28,619 bases of DNA from UBA1402 sp964488495 (GTDB lineage: Bacteria > Bacteroidota > Bacteroidia > Bacteroidales > UBA1402), in NCBI GenBank assembly GCA_964488495.1, contig CAZAUQ010000031.1, positions 1 to 28,619 on the forward strand, given 5' to 3'. Positions within the stretch are counted from its first letter, which is position 1, and each line of letters opens with the position of its first letter. A program made the position numbers and the translations under genes. The notes below the pieces were generated by a model. That model ran no database searches, was not told the DNA's origin, and was given only the letters and a program-made list of their open reading frames with translations. Below, in pieces: positions 8,306 through 16,223 of this stretch.

Positions 8306-9813
8306 TCAAAAACTCACTTTCAACTCCAGAAAAGCACCGTTCAAAACAGGGCCGGCATAGCTAAACATAGATTTATCGGGGCCCCGCATATAAGAATAAC
8401 CGGCACTGAGTTTTAGGGCATCGTTGATATTCCAGGCCAATTTTGGTCTGAGCAGAAATTCCCCGGTAGAAAAATCATATAAGCCCGTCATTTCAACATT
8501 CAGAGCGTTATAGGTAAAATCTCCGGACATAGTCAGAGCCAGGGCATGGTTCGTTTCGAACTGTTGTTTAAAGATTTTGCGATTTATCAGATAAGACTCG
8601 TAACTGACCAGCTCATTGGCATATTGAGCCAGGGCAAAAGGATCCAGAGGATTACTCAAAACCGGCTCGGTCAAATCGGTAAAATCGAGCGTGTGTTTAC
8701 CCACATATTGTAAAATGGCCGTAATGGGGCNNNNNNNNNNNNNNNNNNNNNNNNNNNNNNNNNNNNNNNNNNNNNNNNNNNNNNNNNNNNNNNNNNNNNN
8801 NNNNNNNNNNNNNNNNNNNNNNNNNNNNNNTCGGTAAAATCGAGCGTGTGTTTACCCACATATTGTAAAATGGCCGTAATGGGGCCAAAAGTATGCTCCA
8901 GGCCCAGGACATAGCTCAAATCGCTATTGGGGATATACATTTTTGCCTCCTCGTTTTCAGTTAGATTGTATGCACCCTCGGCACGAATTATCCAGGACGA
9001 AAGGGGAAGAGCGACATCAAATCCAAAGGTGTTTTTACGATAAAATGCCGGAATATAAGTAATGACCGGGCTGCCGGAACTAAAATCGACATTATTCAGG
9101 TTGATGCCGTAAAATGGATCGTTCCCCCGAAACCAGGACAGCGAAAAACCAATTCCGGGCAACTCAACATTAAAGCGGGTTGCCAAAATGGCGTTCCCGA
9201 TTCTCTGACCCGGCAGCACCGGATCGACAAAAGTAGCTCCCAGATTGAATAAATCATAGCGATACACCGAGGCCCGGTAAATTGGAATAGCAATTATTTC
9301 CCATTCCATCGACGAACTAAAACGAAGTTTGGTCCTAAGCATCAGATTGGGCATCTTTTGATCGTCGGGATTGGCCGACAAGAAAAAATAGTGATTGGGA
9401 TTGATGTTGTTGGTCGGATTGAATCCATCCGTCCTGCCCCAGTTTACAATTTGCTCTCCAAGCAAAAAATCAATGGTTTTGGTACTGATGCCGGCATAAG
9501 CCTCTTTGATTTCAAACTCCGAAAACGAACTGCCAAAACGATTACCACTGCGAAAACGCAGATCGGAATTCATTACCAAAGACTTGGTTTTGTAATTGAG
9601 CTGCAAGGAAGTTTCACCAAACAAAGTGCTAAAATCGTAGTTTTCACCGGCACCGTAAGCCGAACCGCGAACATAACCGCCTAATTGAAGGGCTTTTTCG
9701 CTTTGTTCATCCATAGACTTACCAGCCGTTTCAAACAAACTCTGAGCGGACAAAAGGCCGACATAAAAAAGACATAAAAAGAAAATAATATAAGCTTTCA
9801 TAACTCTGCGCAT
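8306..9813 (-). CDS. Outer-membrane beta-barrel protein, DUF1302/porin-like (interrupted by artefactual assembly gap)
   Basis: The gene is read as two pieces because of 100 Ns at 8731-8830. Removing the Ns and one copy of the 55-bp duplicated flank (155 bases together) leaves 1353 bases, an intact frame of 450 residues reading QYVGKHTLDFTDLTEP across the junction. The product has a signal peptide (MKAYIIFFLCLFYVGLLSA, from the second ATG at 9801; the first ATG at 9813 adds four residues) and alternating amphipathic strands ending in a C-terminal aromatic strand (GAFLELKVSF) as in outer-membrane barrels. The segment EQIVNWGRTDGFNPTNNINP resembles the plug/strand motif of DUF1302-type proteins that accompany RND permeases and LolA-like proteins. 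It heads the barrel-permease-LolA set and is probably its outer-membrane exit or entry pore. Family assignment is by resemblance only. Confidence 0.8.
8676..8885. other. Scaffold gap with identical 55-bp flanks (assembly artefact)
   Basis: Bases 8676-8730 and 8831-8885 are identical over 55 bp and border exactly 100 Ns. Two contig ends that overlap by 55 bases were joined with a fixed-size gap instead of being merged. The collapse restores an intact reading frame, so the Ns most likely represent no real sequence. Confidence 0.93.
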
Positions 9814-9916
9814 TTAAGTGTTGCGCCAAGTTATATTTTGATGTATCTCCTTTGGTCTTATTTTTAAAAGTTGGAGAACTTGTAGAAGTATGATTTTAAA
9901 AATTTGGACAAAGCGG

Positions 9917-11008
9917 TTAATTAATTTTCTGCATAACCAGCTGTTGGTAGTTTTTAGGAGTCAGGCCGGTTATGCTTTTAAAAACCGAGAAAAAAGTAGA
10001 TTTGCTGTTAAATCCGCATTCATAACCAATGGCTTCTATCGAATAGGGATTGTTAGGTTTATCCAGTTGTCTTTTGACGGCAGCCACGCGGTATTCGTTG
10101 ACAAAAAGGAAAAAGTGTTTGCCCAGGTGTTTGTTCAGCACTTCGGTGAGATGATGCCGGGGTATTTTTAAGCTCTCAGATAAGAGACTCATGCTGAATT
10201 CCGGATTTAGATAGGGTTTTTCTTTTTGAAAATAGAAGAGTATTTTTTGCCCGATTTTTTCCATTTGATCGGTACTTAAAAAAGAATTTTGGCTCTTGTC
10301 GGGCACATCAGGTTCTTCTTTTGTTTTAACAGAAAAAATATCGTGCTGTTTCAGTCCGTAGAAACTGAATACATAAATCAAAAACAGCAGGGCAGAATAA
10401 TTGAAGAGCATCAGGGATTCGGTATTGAAAATAATGACATTAAACAATCCCCAGATAAAAACCACCAGACAATAGGCAGCGTAAAAAATAACCACAAACA
10501 TTATCCAACCGATCTTTTTGATGCGATCAATGGTCGAAAACTCGTTTTTGAGCCTCTTGCGGTGACGCGACAAAATGATTCCGGTGAATCCCAGATATAC
10601 TATCCACGAAACCAGCCCAAAAACACCAAACAATATCCTGTACCACAGCGTATTATCCGGACTGAAAAAACCCTCAAACGACAGAGGCTCCTGCAGACTC
10701 CACGAAAATATTTTAAAAATCAGATAGGGCAACAGATGCAGCAGTTGCGGCCATTTGAAACGAAAAGAAGGTTTTACCAGAGAACGGGTATAGAGGTACA
10801 AGGCCGGATTGAACAACAAAAAGGTATTGGACAAAAACACAAAATTGGTGTAGACATACGACTCTATACCGACTGTCAGGAATTCCAGGCTCAGTAAAAA
10901 AAGCCAGGCAGATAGCAGGTAATTTGAAGGGCTTTTTTCGTCTTTGGTTATGGTAAGAATCCCTGCAAAAAGGGCCTGAGCAAATCCGATCCAGATAATC
11001 ACTTCCAT
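9917..11008 (-). CDS. AraC-family transcriptional regulator with 7-TM N-terminal domain
   Basis: A 363-residue membrane-embedded regulator. About seven hydrophobic helices occupy residues 1-220 (starts near 1, 29, 56, 90, 128, 168 and 199). A polar linker follows (~221-260), then a C-terminal AraC/XylS double helix-turn-helix (~265-358) with the family signature IEAIGYECGFNSKSTFFSVFKSITGLTPKNY, here broken only by normal substitutions. Such proteins sense a signal in or across the inner membrane and bind DNA directly, without a phosphorelay. The stop is 103 bases upstream of the beta-barrel gene on the same strand, so it could be cotranscribed with, or control, the barrel-RND-LolA genes. It is also divergent from the GH63-like gene, sharing a 164-bp promoter region, and could control that instead. 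The ligand is unknown. Confidence 0.88.
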   Translation of the reverse strand: MEVIIWIGFAQALFAGILTITKDEKSPSNYLLSAWLFLLSLEFLTVGIESYVYTNFVFLSNTFLLFNPALYLYTRSLVKPSFRFKWPQLLHLLPYLIFKIFSWSLQEPLSFEGFFSPDNTLWYRILFGVFGLVSWIVYLGFTGIILSRHRKRLKNEFSTIDRIKKIGWIMFVVIFYAAYCLVVFIWGLFNVIIFNTESLMLFNYSALLFLIYVFSFYGLKQHDIFSVKTKEEPDVPDKSQNSFLSTDQMEKIGQKILFYFQKEKPYLNPEFSMSLLSESLKIPRHHLTEVLNKHLGKHFFLFVNEYRVAAVKRQLDKPNNPYSIEAIGYECGFNSKSTFFSVFKSITGLTPKNYQQLVMQKIN

Positions 11009-11043
11009 ACGCGCAATTTTCAGTAAAGATATAGAAATTAATC

Positions 11044-11074
11044 TTTGACTGCACAGAAAAAAAACCTACTTTTG
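11044..11074 (+). promoter_or_regulatory. Full Bacteroidota promoter for the GH63-like/GH2 unit
   Basis: TTTG (11044-11047), 19 bases, then TACTTTTG (11067-11074) match the two-part Bacteroidota consensus TTTG-N19-TAnnTTTG without mismatch. Transcription would begin near 11081, giving a leader of about 90 nt before the ATG at 11173. This is the best promoter I found in the window. Confidence 0.65.
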
Positions 11075-11148
11075 AAACATCTTTAGTCAAAATCTTTGCC
11101 TTTTAAGGCTTATAATACCCTGGAAACCATATTGTCAATACCACCTTA

Positions 11149-11170
11149 TTTACCAAGCATTTACCAAGCA
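11149..11170 (+). repeat. Tandem 11-bp direct repeat next to the start codon
   Basis: TTTACCAAGCA occurs twice in perfect tandem (11149-11159 and 11160-11170), two bases before the ATG at 11173, in the leader where ribosomes load. It could be an operator, a slippage-prone expression switch, or chance duplication. No function is shown. Confidence 0.75.
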
Positions 11171-11172
11171 TT

Positions 11173-12552
11173 ATGAAAAATTATTTCCCGATTGCATTGC
11201 TCTCCATCGCAGTGTTTAGCCTACAGGCTCAGGTTCCTGTACGAAACGCCGAAAATATTGATAAATACAAAAAAATCTGCCGGACATACATTCACAAAGA
11301 AATAAAAGGCATGTACCGCGAAGCCGGCGGAGCCTTGTCGTATCCTTTTTTGGCGCCCGGCAGCAATCAATACCTGGATATGCTGTGGGACTGGGATTCC
11401 TGGCTGAGCAATGTGGCTTTGAGACAAATTTTACTGGAAAAGGGCAAGGAAAAAGACCGCGACGAAGCTCTTAAATACGAACAAGGATGTGTGCTTAATG
11501 CCCTGAGTTACGGTGGCATGGACGGTTGGATTCCCATTTGGATAGAACGCGATGCCCCTTCGAGAGAGGAGATGCTGAGCACACGTAATCCCTGGAAAAG
11601 CAATATGCACAAACCCTGTTTGGCCCAACACGCTGCTTTTATCGTACAAAACATGAACGGCGATGCCGAATGGCTGAGAGAATCCTTTTATTACCTTCAG
11701 GCTTTTGTTAATAAATACCTTAATTACCACCGTCATCAGGCTACCGGACTGATGTATTGGGAAACCGATGAAGCCATTGGAGTGGACAACGATCCCTCCA
11801 CTTTTTACCGCCCTGATGCAAGTTCAGGCTCCATCTTTCTGAACTGCCTGATGTATAAGGAGCTGTTGGCCATGGATTACCTGGCTCAATGCCTGCATTT
11901 AAATGAAATAGCAGCTTTCTACAACAAAGAAGCCGCTCAATTGCTCGAAAACATCAGAGAACACTGCTGGGATCCACGGGACGGATTTTACTACAGCGTA
12001 GATTTGAATCTGCGTCCCATCGAAAAACCCGACATCAAAACCCGGGAGGCCGGCAAACTCTATCTGCATACCGGTCAGCCTCGCACTTACCATTGTCTGA
12101 TTCAACGTTTCAGCGTCTGGAGCGGATTTATGGCTATGTGGTCCGGGTCGGCCACCCGTGAGCAGGCAGCCTTCATGGTGGAGCGTCATTTTCACGATAC
12201 TACTTCGTTTAATTCTGCTGCCGGTATTCGCAGCTTGTCTCCCCTTGAAAAAATGTACGACACACGGGGCAGCGGCAATCCCTCTTCCTGGCAGGGTCCG
12301 GTATGGATCAATGTCAATTATCTGGTATTCCGTGGGCTTATCAACTATGGCTACGAGGACGAAGCCAGGGAACTGGCCGAAAAAACCATCCTGCTGCTGG
12401 GTAGGGACATCGAACGCTTTGGAGCCATGCACGAATATTACCTGCCCGAAAACGGAGAACCTGTCCTGAACCGGGGCTTTCAGAACTGGAATTTCCTGGT
12501 GTTGAATATGGCTGCCTGGCTCGATGGGAAGGACGTTGTCCGGGAGTTTTAA
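11173..12552 (+). CDS. GH63-like / trehalase-like (alpha/alpha)6 glycoside hydrolase
   Basis: A 459-residue exported enzyme (signal peptide MKNYFPIALLSIAVFSLQA) with the clan GH-G toroid layout. Recognisable blocks are LWDWDSWLSNVAL (residues 71-83), the loop DEAIGVDNDPSTFYRP with D205/D207 as candidate general acid, the late block WQGPVWINVNYLVFRGL, and MHEYYLPENGEP with E421 as the candidate general base. These match the C-terminal catalytic part of GH63 alpha-glucosidases/mannosylglycerate hydrolases more than GH37 trehalases. It lacks the N-terminal beta-domain of eukaryotic glucosidase I and is of the short bacterial size. The expected reaction is inverting hydrolysis of an alpha-linked sugar in the periplasm. 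It is followed after 53 bases, which contain a hairpin, by the GH2 gene, and probably shares its promoter. Family-level call good, substrate unknown. Confidence 0.78.
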   Translation: MKNYFPIALLSIAVFSLQAQVPVRNAENIDKYKKICRTYIHKEIKGMYREAGGALSYPFLAPGSNQYLDMLWDWDSWLSNVALRQILLEKGKEKDRDEALKYEQGCVLNALSYGGMDGWIPIWIERDAPSREEMLSTRNPWKSNMHKPCLAQHAAFIVQNMNGDAEWLRESFYYLQAFVNKYLNYHRHQATGLMYWETDEAIGVDNDPSTFYRPDASSGSIFLNCLMYKELLAMDYLAQCLHLNEIAAFYNKEAAQLLENIREHCWDPRDGFYYSVDLNLRPIEKPDIKTREAGKLYLHTGQPRTYHCLIQRFSVWSGFMAMWSGSATREQAAFMVERHFHDTTSFNSAAGIRSLSPLEKMYDTRGSGNPSSWQGPVWINVNYLVFRGLINYGYEDEARELAEKTILLLGRDIERFGAMHEYYLPENGEPVLNRGFQNWNFLVLNMAAWLDGKDVVREF

Positions 12553-12558
12553 AAATAG

Positions 12559-12588
12559 CACTCCCCGCCTTGCTTTCGACGGGGAGTG
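12559..12588. terminator. Strong GC-rich hairpin between the GH63-like and GH2 genes
   Basis: CACTCCCCG (12559-12567) and CGGGGAGTG (12580-12588) form a perfect 9-bp stem with a 12-nt loop, six bases after the GH63-like stop and 17 bases before the GH2 ATG. No T-tract follows on the plus strand. On the minus strand the stem is followed by CTATTTTTAAAA, which fits an intrinsic terminator for antisense transcripts. On the plus strand it may be a processing or mRNA-stability hairpin. Confidence 0.45.
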
Positions 12589-12605
12589 AACTGGCTGATT
12601 AGGGA

Positions 12606-15029
12606 ATGAAAAATTTATCTTACTTACTAAGTATTAGCCTGCTGTGTCTGTTTTTTTCGTCTTGCCAAAAAAGCCCGGACATTCAGGAAAACTCATTCGA
12701 CAACAAACAATTGTTTGATTACGACTGGAAATTTACCCTCGGCGATTATCCCGCAGCAAGCAACCCTGATTTCAACGACAGTTTATGGCGCAGCCTCGAC
12801 TTACCTCACGACTGGAGCATAGAGCAGGCTCCCGATCCTTCGGAAGCTTCGGGCAACGACGGAGGCTACTTTCCCACCGGAACAGCGTGGTACCGCAAAA
12901 ACTTTTATATCCCTGCCGAATGGTTGGGCAAAACTATTTCCCTTTGTTTTGAAGGAGTGTATATGAACTCCGAAGTATTTATCAACGGGCATTCACTGGG
13001 TATTCACCCCTATGGTTATACTTCGTTCATTTATGAGTTAACAACCTACCTCAACTACGGCCAAAACAACGTAATCTCTGTCAGAGTGGACAACGCTGCT
13101 CAAAAAAATTGCCGCTGGTATTCGGGCTCAGGCATCTACCGTCATGTCCTTTTGTATATTAACAATCCGGTGCATATTGATCCCTGGGGCGTTTTTATCA
13201 CTAGTGGCAGTATAAGCGACAAAAAAGCCATCGTAGAGCTCAGTACCAGGATCAAAAACAAGAGTGATTCAGCGCAAAAAATCAGACTGTCAAGCGTGTT
13301 AAAGGACAAGAATGATCGAATTGCAGGCAAAAACAACAAGACGATACTGGTACCCGCCAACGAAGAAATAGAAATAATTCAACAGATTAAAGTCAAAAAT
13401 CCCCAACTTTGGAGCCCTTCTTCACCGCAGCTTTACACCGCCGAAATCAGCCTGTTTCAAAAAGACAAGCAGCTCCATAAAAGCAGCAACATCTTTGGTA
13501 TACGGAGCATTCAGTACAGCAGCGAAGAAGGCTTTAAGCTCAACGGACAAAGCATCCTGCTCAACGGAGGCTGCGTACACCACGACCACGGTTGCCTGGG
13601 AGCAGCCTCCTACGACCGGGCCGAAGAACGCAAAGTAGAATTGCTCAAAGCGGCCGGATTCAACGCCGTCCGCACTTCGCACAACCCCTTTTCACCGGCC
13701 TTTTATGAGGCTTGCGACCGACTGGGCCTTATGGTTATTGGCGAAGCTTTCGACGGTTGGAGAACCGCCAAGACCGCCCACGATTACGCTAACTACTTCG
13801 ACGAATGGAGTCAAAAAGACCTCGAATCGATGGTATTGCGTGACCGTAACCACCCATCGATCATACTGTGGAGCACCGGTAATGAAATTATCGAAAGAAC
13901 TGAGCCTCAGGCAGTAGAAACCGCCAAAAGGCTGGCAGACATAGTGCGCAAGCTGGATCCCACCAGGCCGGTGACTTCTGCTCTGACCACTTGGGGACAG
14001 GGTTGGACCATTTTTGATCCCCTGTTTGCCGAACACGACATCGGCGGTTACAACTACCAGATTCATAGCGCAGAATCAGATCACGAAAGAGTGCCGTCAA
14101 GAATAATGCTGCAAACGGAATCTTATCCCAAAGACGCATTTTACTGCTGGAATATGGTCAGACAACATCCCTACATTATTGGCGATTTCGTGTGGACAGC
14201 CATGGACTACCTGGGAGAATCGGGCATTGGCGGCTACTATTATCCGGGCGAAGAGGCAGTGGATCATTGGGTAAACGATCGCTACCCCTGGCATGGAGCC
14301 TATTGTGGCGACATAGACCTTTGTGGCAGACGCAAACCTGTTTCGCATTACCGCAGTATGCTCTGGAACAATACCGACAGCTTATACATGGCAGTATACG
14401 AACCCAATCCCGCAGATGGAGCCATCAGGCTGACGGGCTGGGCTGTCCGGCCCTGCCGGGCAAGCTGGACCTGGCCCGGGCACGAAAACAAAATCATCGA
14501 TGTAGTGGTCTATTCCAAATACGATAAAGTTCGCCTTTACCTCAACGATGAATTGATGGGAGAAAAGCCCTGCGGTTTTGACCAGGAATTCAAAGCCGTA
14601 TTCAGCATCCCCTACCAACAGGGTATAATAAAAGCCTGCGGAGTAAGGGGCACAGAAGAACAGGCAGTATGCAGCCTGCAAACAGCCGGACCGGCTGCCA
14701 AGATTCGTTTGATTGCCGATCGCATCAAGCTCAAGTCCAATGGCCAGGATCTCGCCTTTATCAGCGTTGAAATCACCGATGAACAGGGCATTGTGCGTTC
14801 AGATGCCGATCATTGCCTACATTTCATGATAGAAGGAGCCGGCTCCGTTGCAGGCCTGGGCAATGCAAATCTGAAGGATTCCGAATCGTATCAGGCCGCA
14901 TCGCGCAAAGCCTTCCAGGGTTACGCGCTGGCCGTAATCAAAAGCAAACGACAGGCAGGCCCCGTTCAATTAACAGTGAGCTCCCCCGGTCTGCAAACAG
15001 CTACTGTCAGTTTGCAGTGTGAGCAATGA
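12606..15029 (+). CDS. GH2 family beta-galactosidase-like lipoprotein with DUF4982-type C-terminus
   Basis: An 807-residue retaining exo-beta-glycosidase with a lipoprotein signal (FSSC, Cys 20). The order is sugar-binding jelly-roll (~30-195; FDYDWKFTLGD, LPHDWSIEQ), immunoglobulin-like domain (~195-305), TIM barrel (~305-600), a DUF4982-like domain (~630-700; KYDKVRLYLNDELMGEKP) and a C-terminal bacterial Ig-like domain (~700-800). The acid/base is E427 in STGNEIIE and the nucleophile E505 in LQTESYPKDAF. RTSHNPFSPAFYEACDRLG is a classic GH2 signature. Most relatives of this domain order remove terminal beta-galactose, but beta-glucuronidase or other activity cannot be excluded from sequence alone. 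It probably acts at the cell surface or on the periplasmic face of a membrane. Its last 23 bases overlap the 3' end of the convergent methyltransferase gene. Confidence 0.9.
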   Translation: MKNLSYLLSISLLCLFFSSCQKSPDIQENSFDNKQLFDYDWKFTLGDYPAASNPDFNDSLWRSLDLPHDWSIEQAPDPSEASGNDGGYFPTGTAWYRKNFYIPAEWLGKTISLCFEGVYMNSEVFINGHSLGIHPYGYTSFIYELTTYLNYGQNNVISVRVDNAAQKNCRWYSGSGIYRHVLLYINNPVHIDPWGVFITSGSISDKKAIVELSTRIKNKSDSAQKIRLSSVLKDKNDRIAGKNNKTILVPANEEIEIIQQIKVKNPQLWSPSSPQLYTAEISLFQKDKQLHKSSNIFGIRSIQYSSEEGFKLNGQSILLNGGCVHHDHGCLGAASYDRAEERKVELLKAAGFNAVRTSHNPFSPAFYEACDRLGLMVIGEAFDGWRTAKTAHDYANYFDEWSQKDLESMVLRDRNHPSIILWSTGNEIIERTEPQAVETAKRLADIVRKLDPTRPVTSALTTWGQGWTIFDPLFAEHDIGGYNYQIHSAESDHERVPSRIMLQTESYPKDAFYCWNMVRQHPYIIGDFVWTAMDYLGESGIGGYYYPGEEAVDHWVNDRYPWHGAYCGDIDLCGRRKPVSHYRSMLWNNTDSLYMAVYEPNPADGAIRLTGWAVRPCRASWTWPGHENKIIDVVVYSKYDKVRLYLNDELMGEKPCGFDQEFKAVFSIPYQQGIIKACGVRGTEEQAVCSLQTAGPAAKIRLIADRIKLKSNGQDLAFISVEITDEQGIVRSDADHCLHFMIEGAGSVAGLGNANLKDSESYQAASRKAFQGYALAVIKSKRQAGPVQLTVSSPGLQTATVSLQCEQ

Positions 15030-15783
15030 AAAACACATAGCCGTAATACTCTTTGTATTTAGTGAATAATTCGGCTTCGCGAATCATATTTTTTACCAGT
15101 GATTCAGCCATCTCGTTGTTGGGATATTGGCTCAAAAACAAAGGCTGTGTTTCCTTCTGAGGAGCAAAAAAATGTTCAGTCCAACAATTGTCCGGCAAAA
15201 CAAAACAAGCCTTCACCGTATAGCCCGCTTTTTGCAATTGAGCCCATTTAACCGGAATGGTATCGATTTCTGGATAGGCATATACCCAAAAGTCATGGAT
15301 TTCGGCCGGACGTTCTTCGCTAAACCAGCAAGCTTCGGTCAGTGCAAGATAGCCTCCTGCTTTCAAAAAAGATTTAAATAACTTTATACCATGTTCAAAA
15401 CCGACGTTATAAATGGCTCCTTCCGACCAAATCAAATCGAGCGATTCCGGCTCAAAGGGAGGTTTTCCCATGTCGCCCACCAGGCCTTGCACTCGTTTTT
15501 CCAGACCCAGTCTCCGGGCATTTTGATTGAATATACCGATGAATTTGGGAAAGAGGTCTACGCCGGTGATCTTGCCGGGAGTATGTTGAGCCAGGGTCAT
15601 GGTCTGGCCTCCGCTGCCACAGCCCAAATCGGCTATGCGGGAATTTTCGTTAAGTCCCGTCACAAAACTCAATGCCTTTATTGTGGCTTCGGGGCTGCCG
15701 GGTCCCTGTCTTTGAAGCAATGAAAAATAGTCGCAGATTAAATTATAATCGAAATCGTATATGGATGAATTTTCGTTATTCAT
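15007..15783 (-). CDS. SAM-dependent class I methyltransferase
   Basis: A 258-residue cytosolic protein with the Rossmann methyltransferase motifs: motif I IADLGCGSGGQ (residues 50-60), the ribose-binding acid D76 in GVDLFP, motif II/III around VGDMGKPPFEPESLDLIWSEGAIYNVGFE (in two pieces, ~107-135) and the post-motif GGYLALTEACWF. The target substrate is unknown. Small-molecule methyltransferases with this pattern (UbiE/SmtA-like) are typical orphans. It is the only minus-strand gene inside the glycosidase cluster, and its 3' end overlaps the end of the GH2 gene by 23 bases, so the two are transcribed convergently. No functional tie to glycan breakdown is evident. No signal peptide or membrane segment is visible. 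Confidence 0.88.
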   Translation of the reverse strand: MNNENSSIYDFDYNLICDYFSLLQRQGPGSPEATIKALSFVTGLNENSRIADLGCGSGGQTMTLAQHTPGKITGVDLFPKFIGIFNQNARRLGLEKRVQGLVGDMGKPPFEPESLDLIWSEGAIYNVGFEHGIKLFKSFLKAGGYLALTEACWFSEERPAEIHDFWVYAYPEIDTIPVKWAQLQKAGYTVKACFVLPDNCWTEHFFAPQKETQPLFLSQYPNNEMAESLVKNMIREAELFTKYKEYYGYVFFIAHTAN

Positions 15784-15890
15784 GATCGTGAAAAATTAAA
15801 AATTGGGAATTGTAAGTATCGCATTCCGCCTGCCCATAGTTAAACGAATGTATTAAAAGAGGGAGCAGTCTTTGATAATAGTAAAATCTT

Positions 15891-15908
15891 CCGGCAAGAG
15901 TTTGCCGG
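15891..15908. other. Perfect 7-bp stem, 4-nt loop hairpin
   Basis: CCGGCAA (15891-15897), loop GAGT, TTGCCGG (15902-15908). It stands alone in an otherwise AT-rich gap about 110 bases upstream of the methyltransferase start and 315 upstream of the PL1 ATG. It has no adjacent T-run, so it is not a simple terminator. It may be a protein-binding inverted repeat or part of a structured leader. Confidence 0.5.
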
Positions 15909-16068
15909 TGAAACGGAGGGATAAACCAGGTAAAAGCCCTGTTTATTTAGCTCACCAAATCCTTCTTAAGACTTAACATCCAGTGGTTTTAGGACAGCAA
16001 ATATAGTATGGTTTTTATTTTCTTACAAGATTGCTAAAGAAAACATGGAAAAATTCCATTGGGGCTTG

Positions 16069-16096
16069 TTTGTACTGTATAAAACCAATACTTTCG
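16069..16096 (+). promoter_or_regulatory. Possible promoter of the PL1-GH116-MFS-GH106-GH95 run
   Basis: TTTG (16069-16072) is followed after 16 bases by TACTTTCG (16089-16096), one mismatch from TAnnTTTG. Spacing is a little short. It lies 127 bases before the ATG at 16224. Weak call. Confidence 0.25.
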
Positions 16097-16223
16097 CAAA
16101 GTAAAACTTACTCTTTGTAAAGATATTGTTACTAACCCGGGTATTCATTCCTGATGGCTATTTCTTGTTCGAAAAACCATTAATACATTAAATATCTGGT
16201 TTTAAAGTATTTAATTGAAAATT

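Larger units (their letters stand above)
15784..16223. other. 440-bp intergenic region, divergent promoter region of methyltransferase and PL1 genes
   Basis: No coding frame of note is visible on either strand. The region is AT-rich towards the PL1 start. It holds a perfect hairpin (15891-15908), a looser AGG/CCT stem-loop near 15925-15945, and a possible promoter at 16069-16096. I checked it for riboswitch signatures and found none convincing. Confidence 0.7.

Noticed and set aside
8676..8885. Genuine direct repeat or insertion site at the gap
   Set aside because: Exact 55-bp flanks with exactly 100 Ns are better explained by unmerged overlapping contigs; collapsing restores the gene.
8697..8912. 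Short minus-strand frame spanning the Ns
   Set aside because: It exists only because the Ns are read through and the duplicated 55 bp appears twice.
11098..11109. GCCTTTTAAGGC hairpin in the leader of the GH63-like gene
   Set aside because: The stem is only four usable pairs; too weak to call.
15784..16223. Cobalamin- or TPP-type riboswitch before PL1 or the methyltransferase
   Set aside because: A GCCGGTGAAAC-like string occurs, but the other conserved blocks of these riboswitches are missing.
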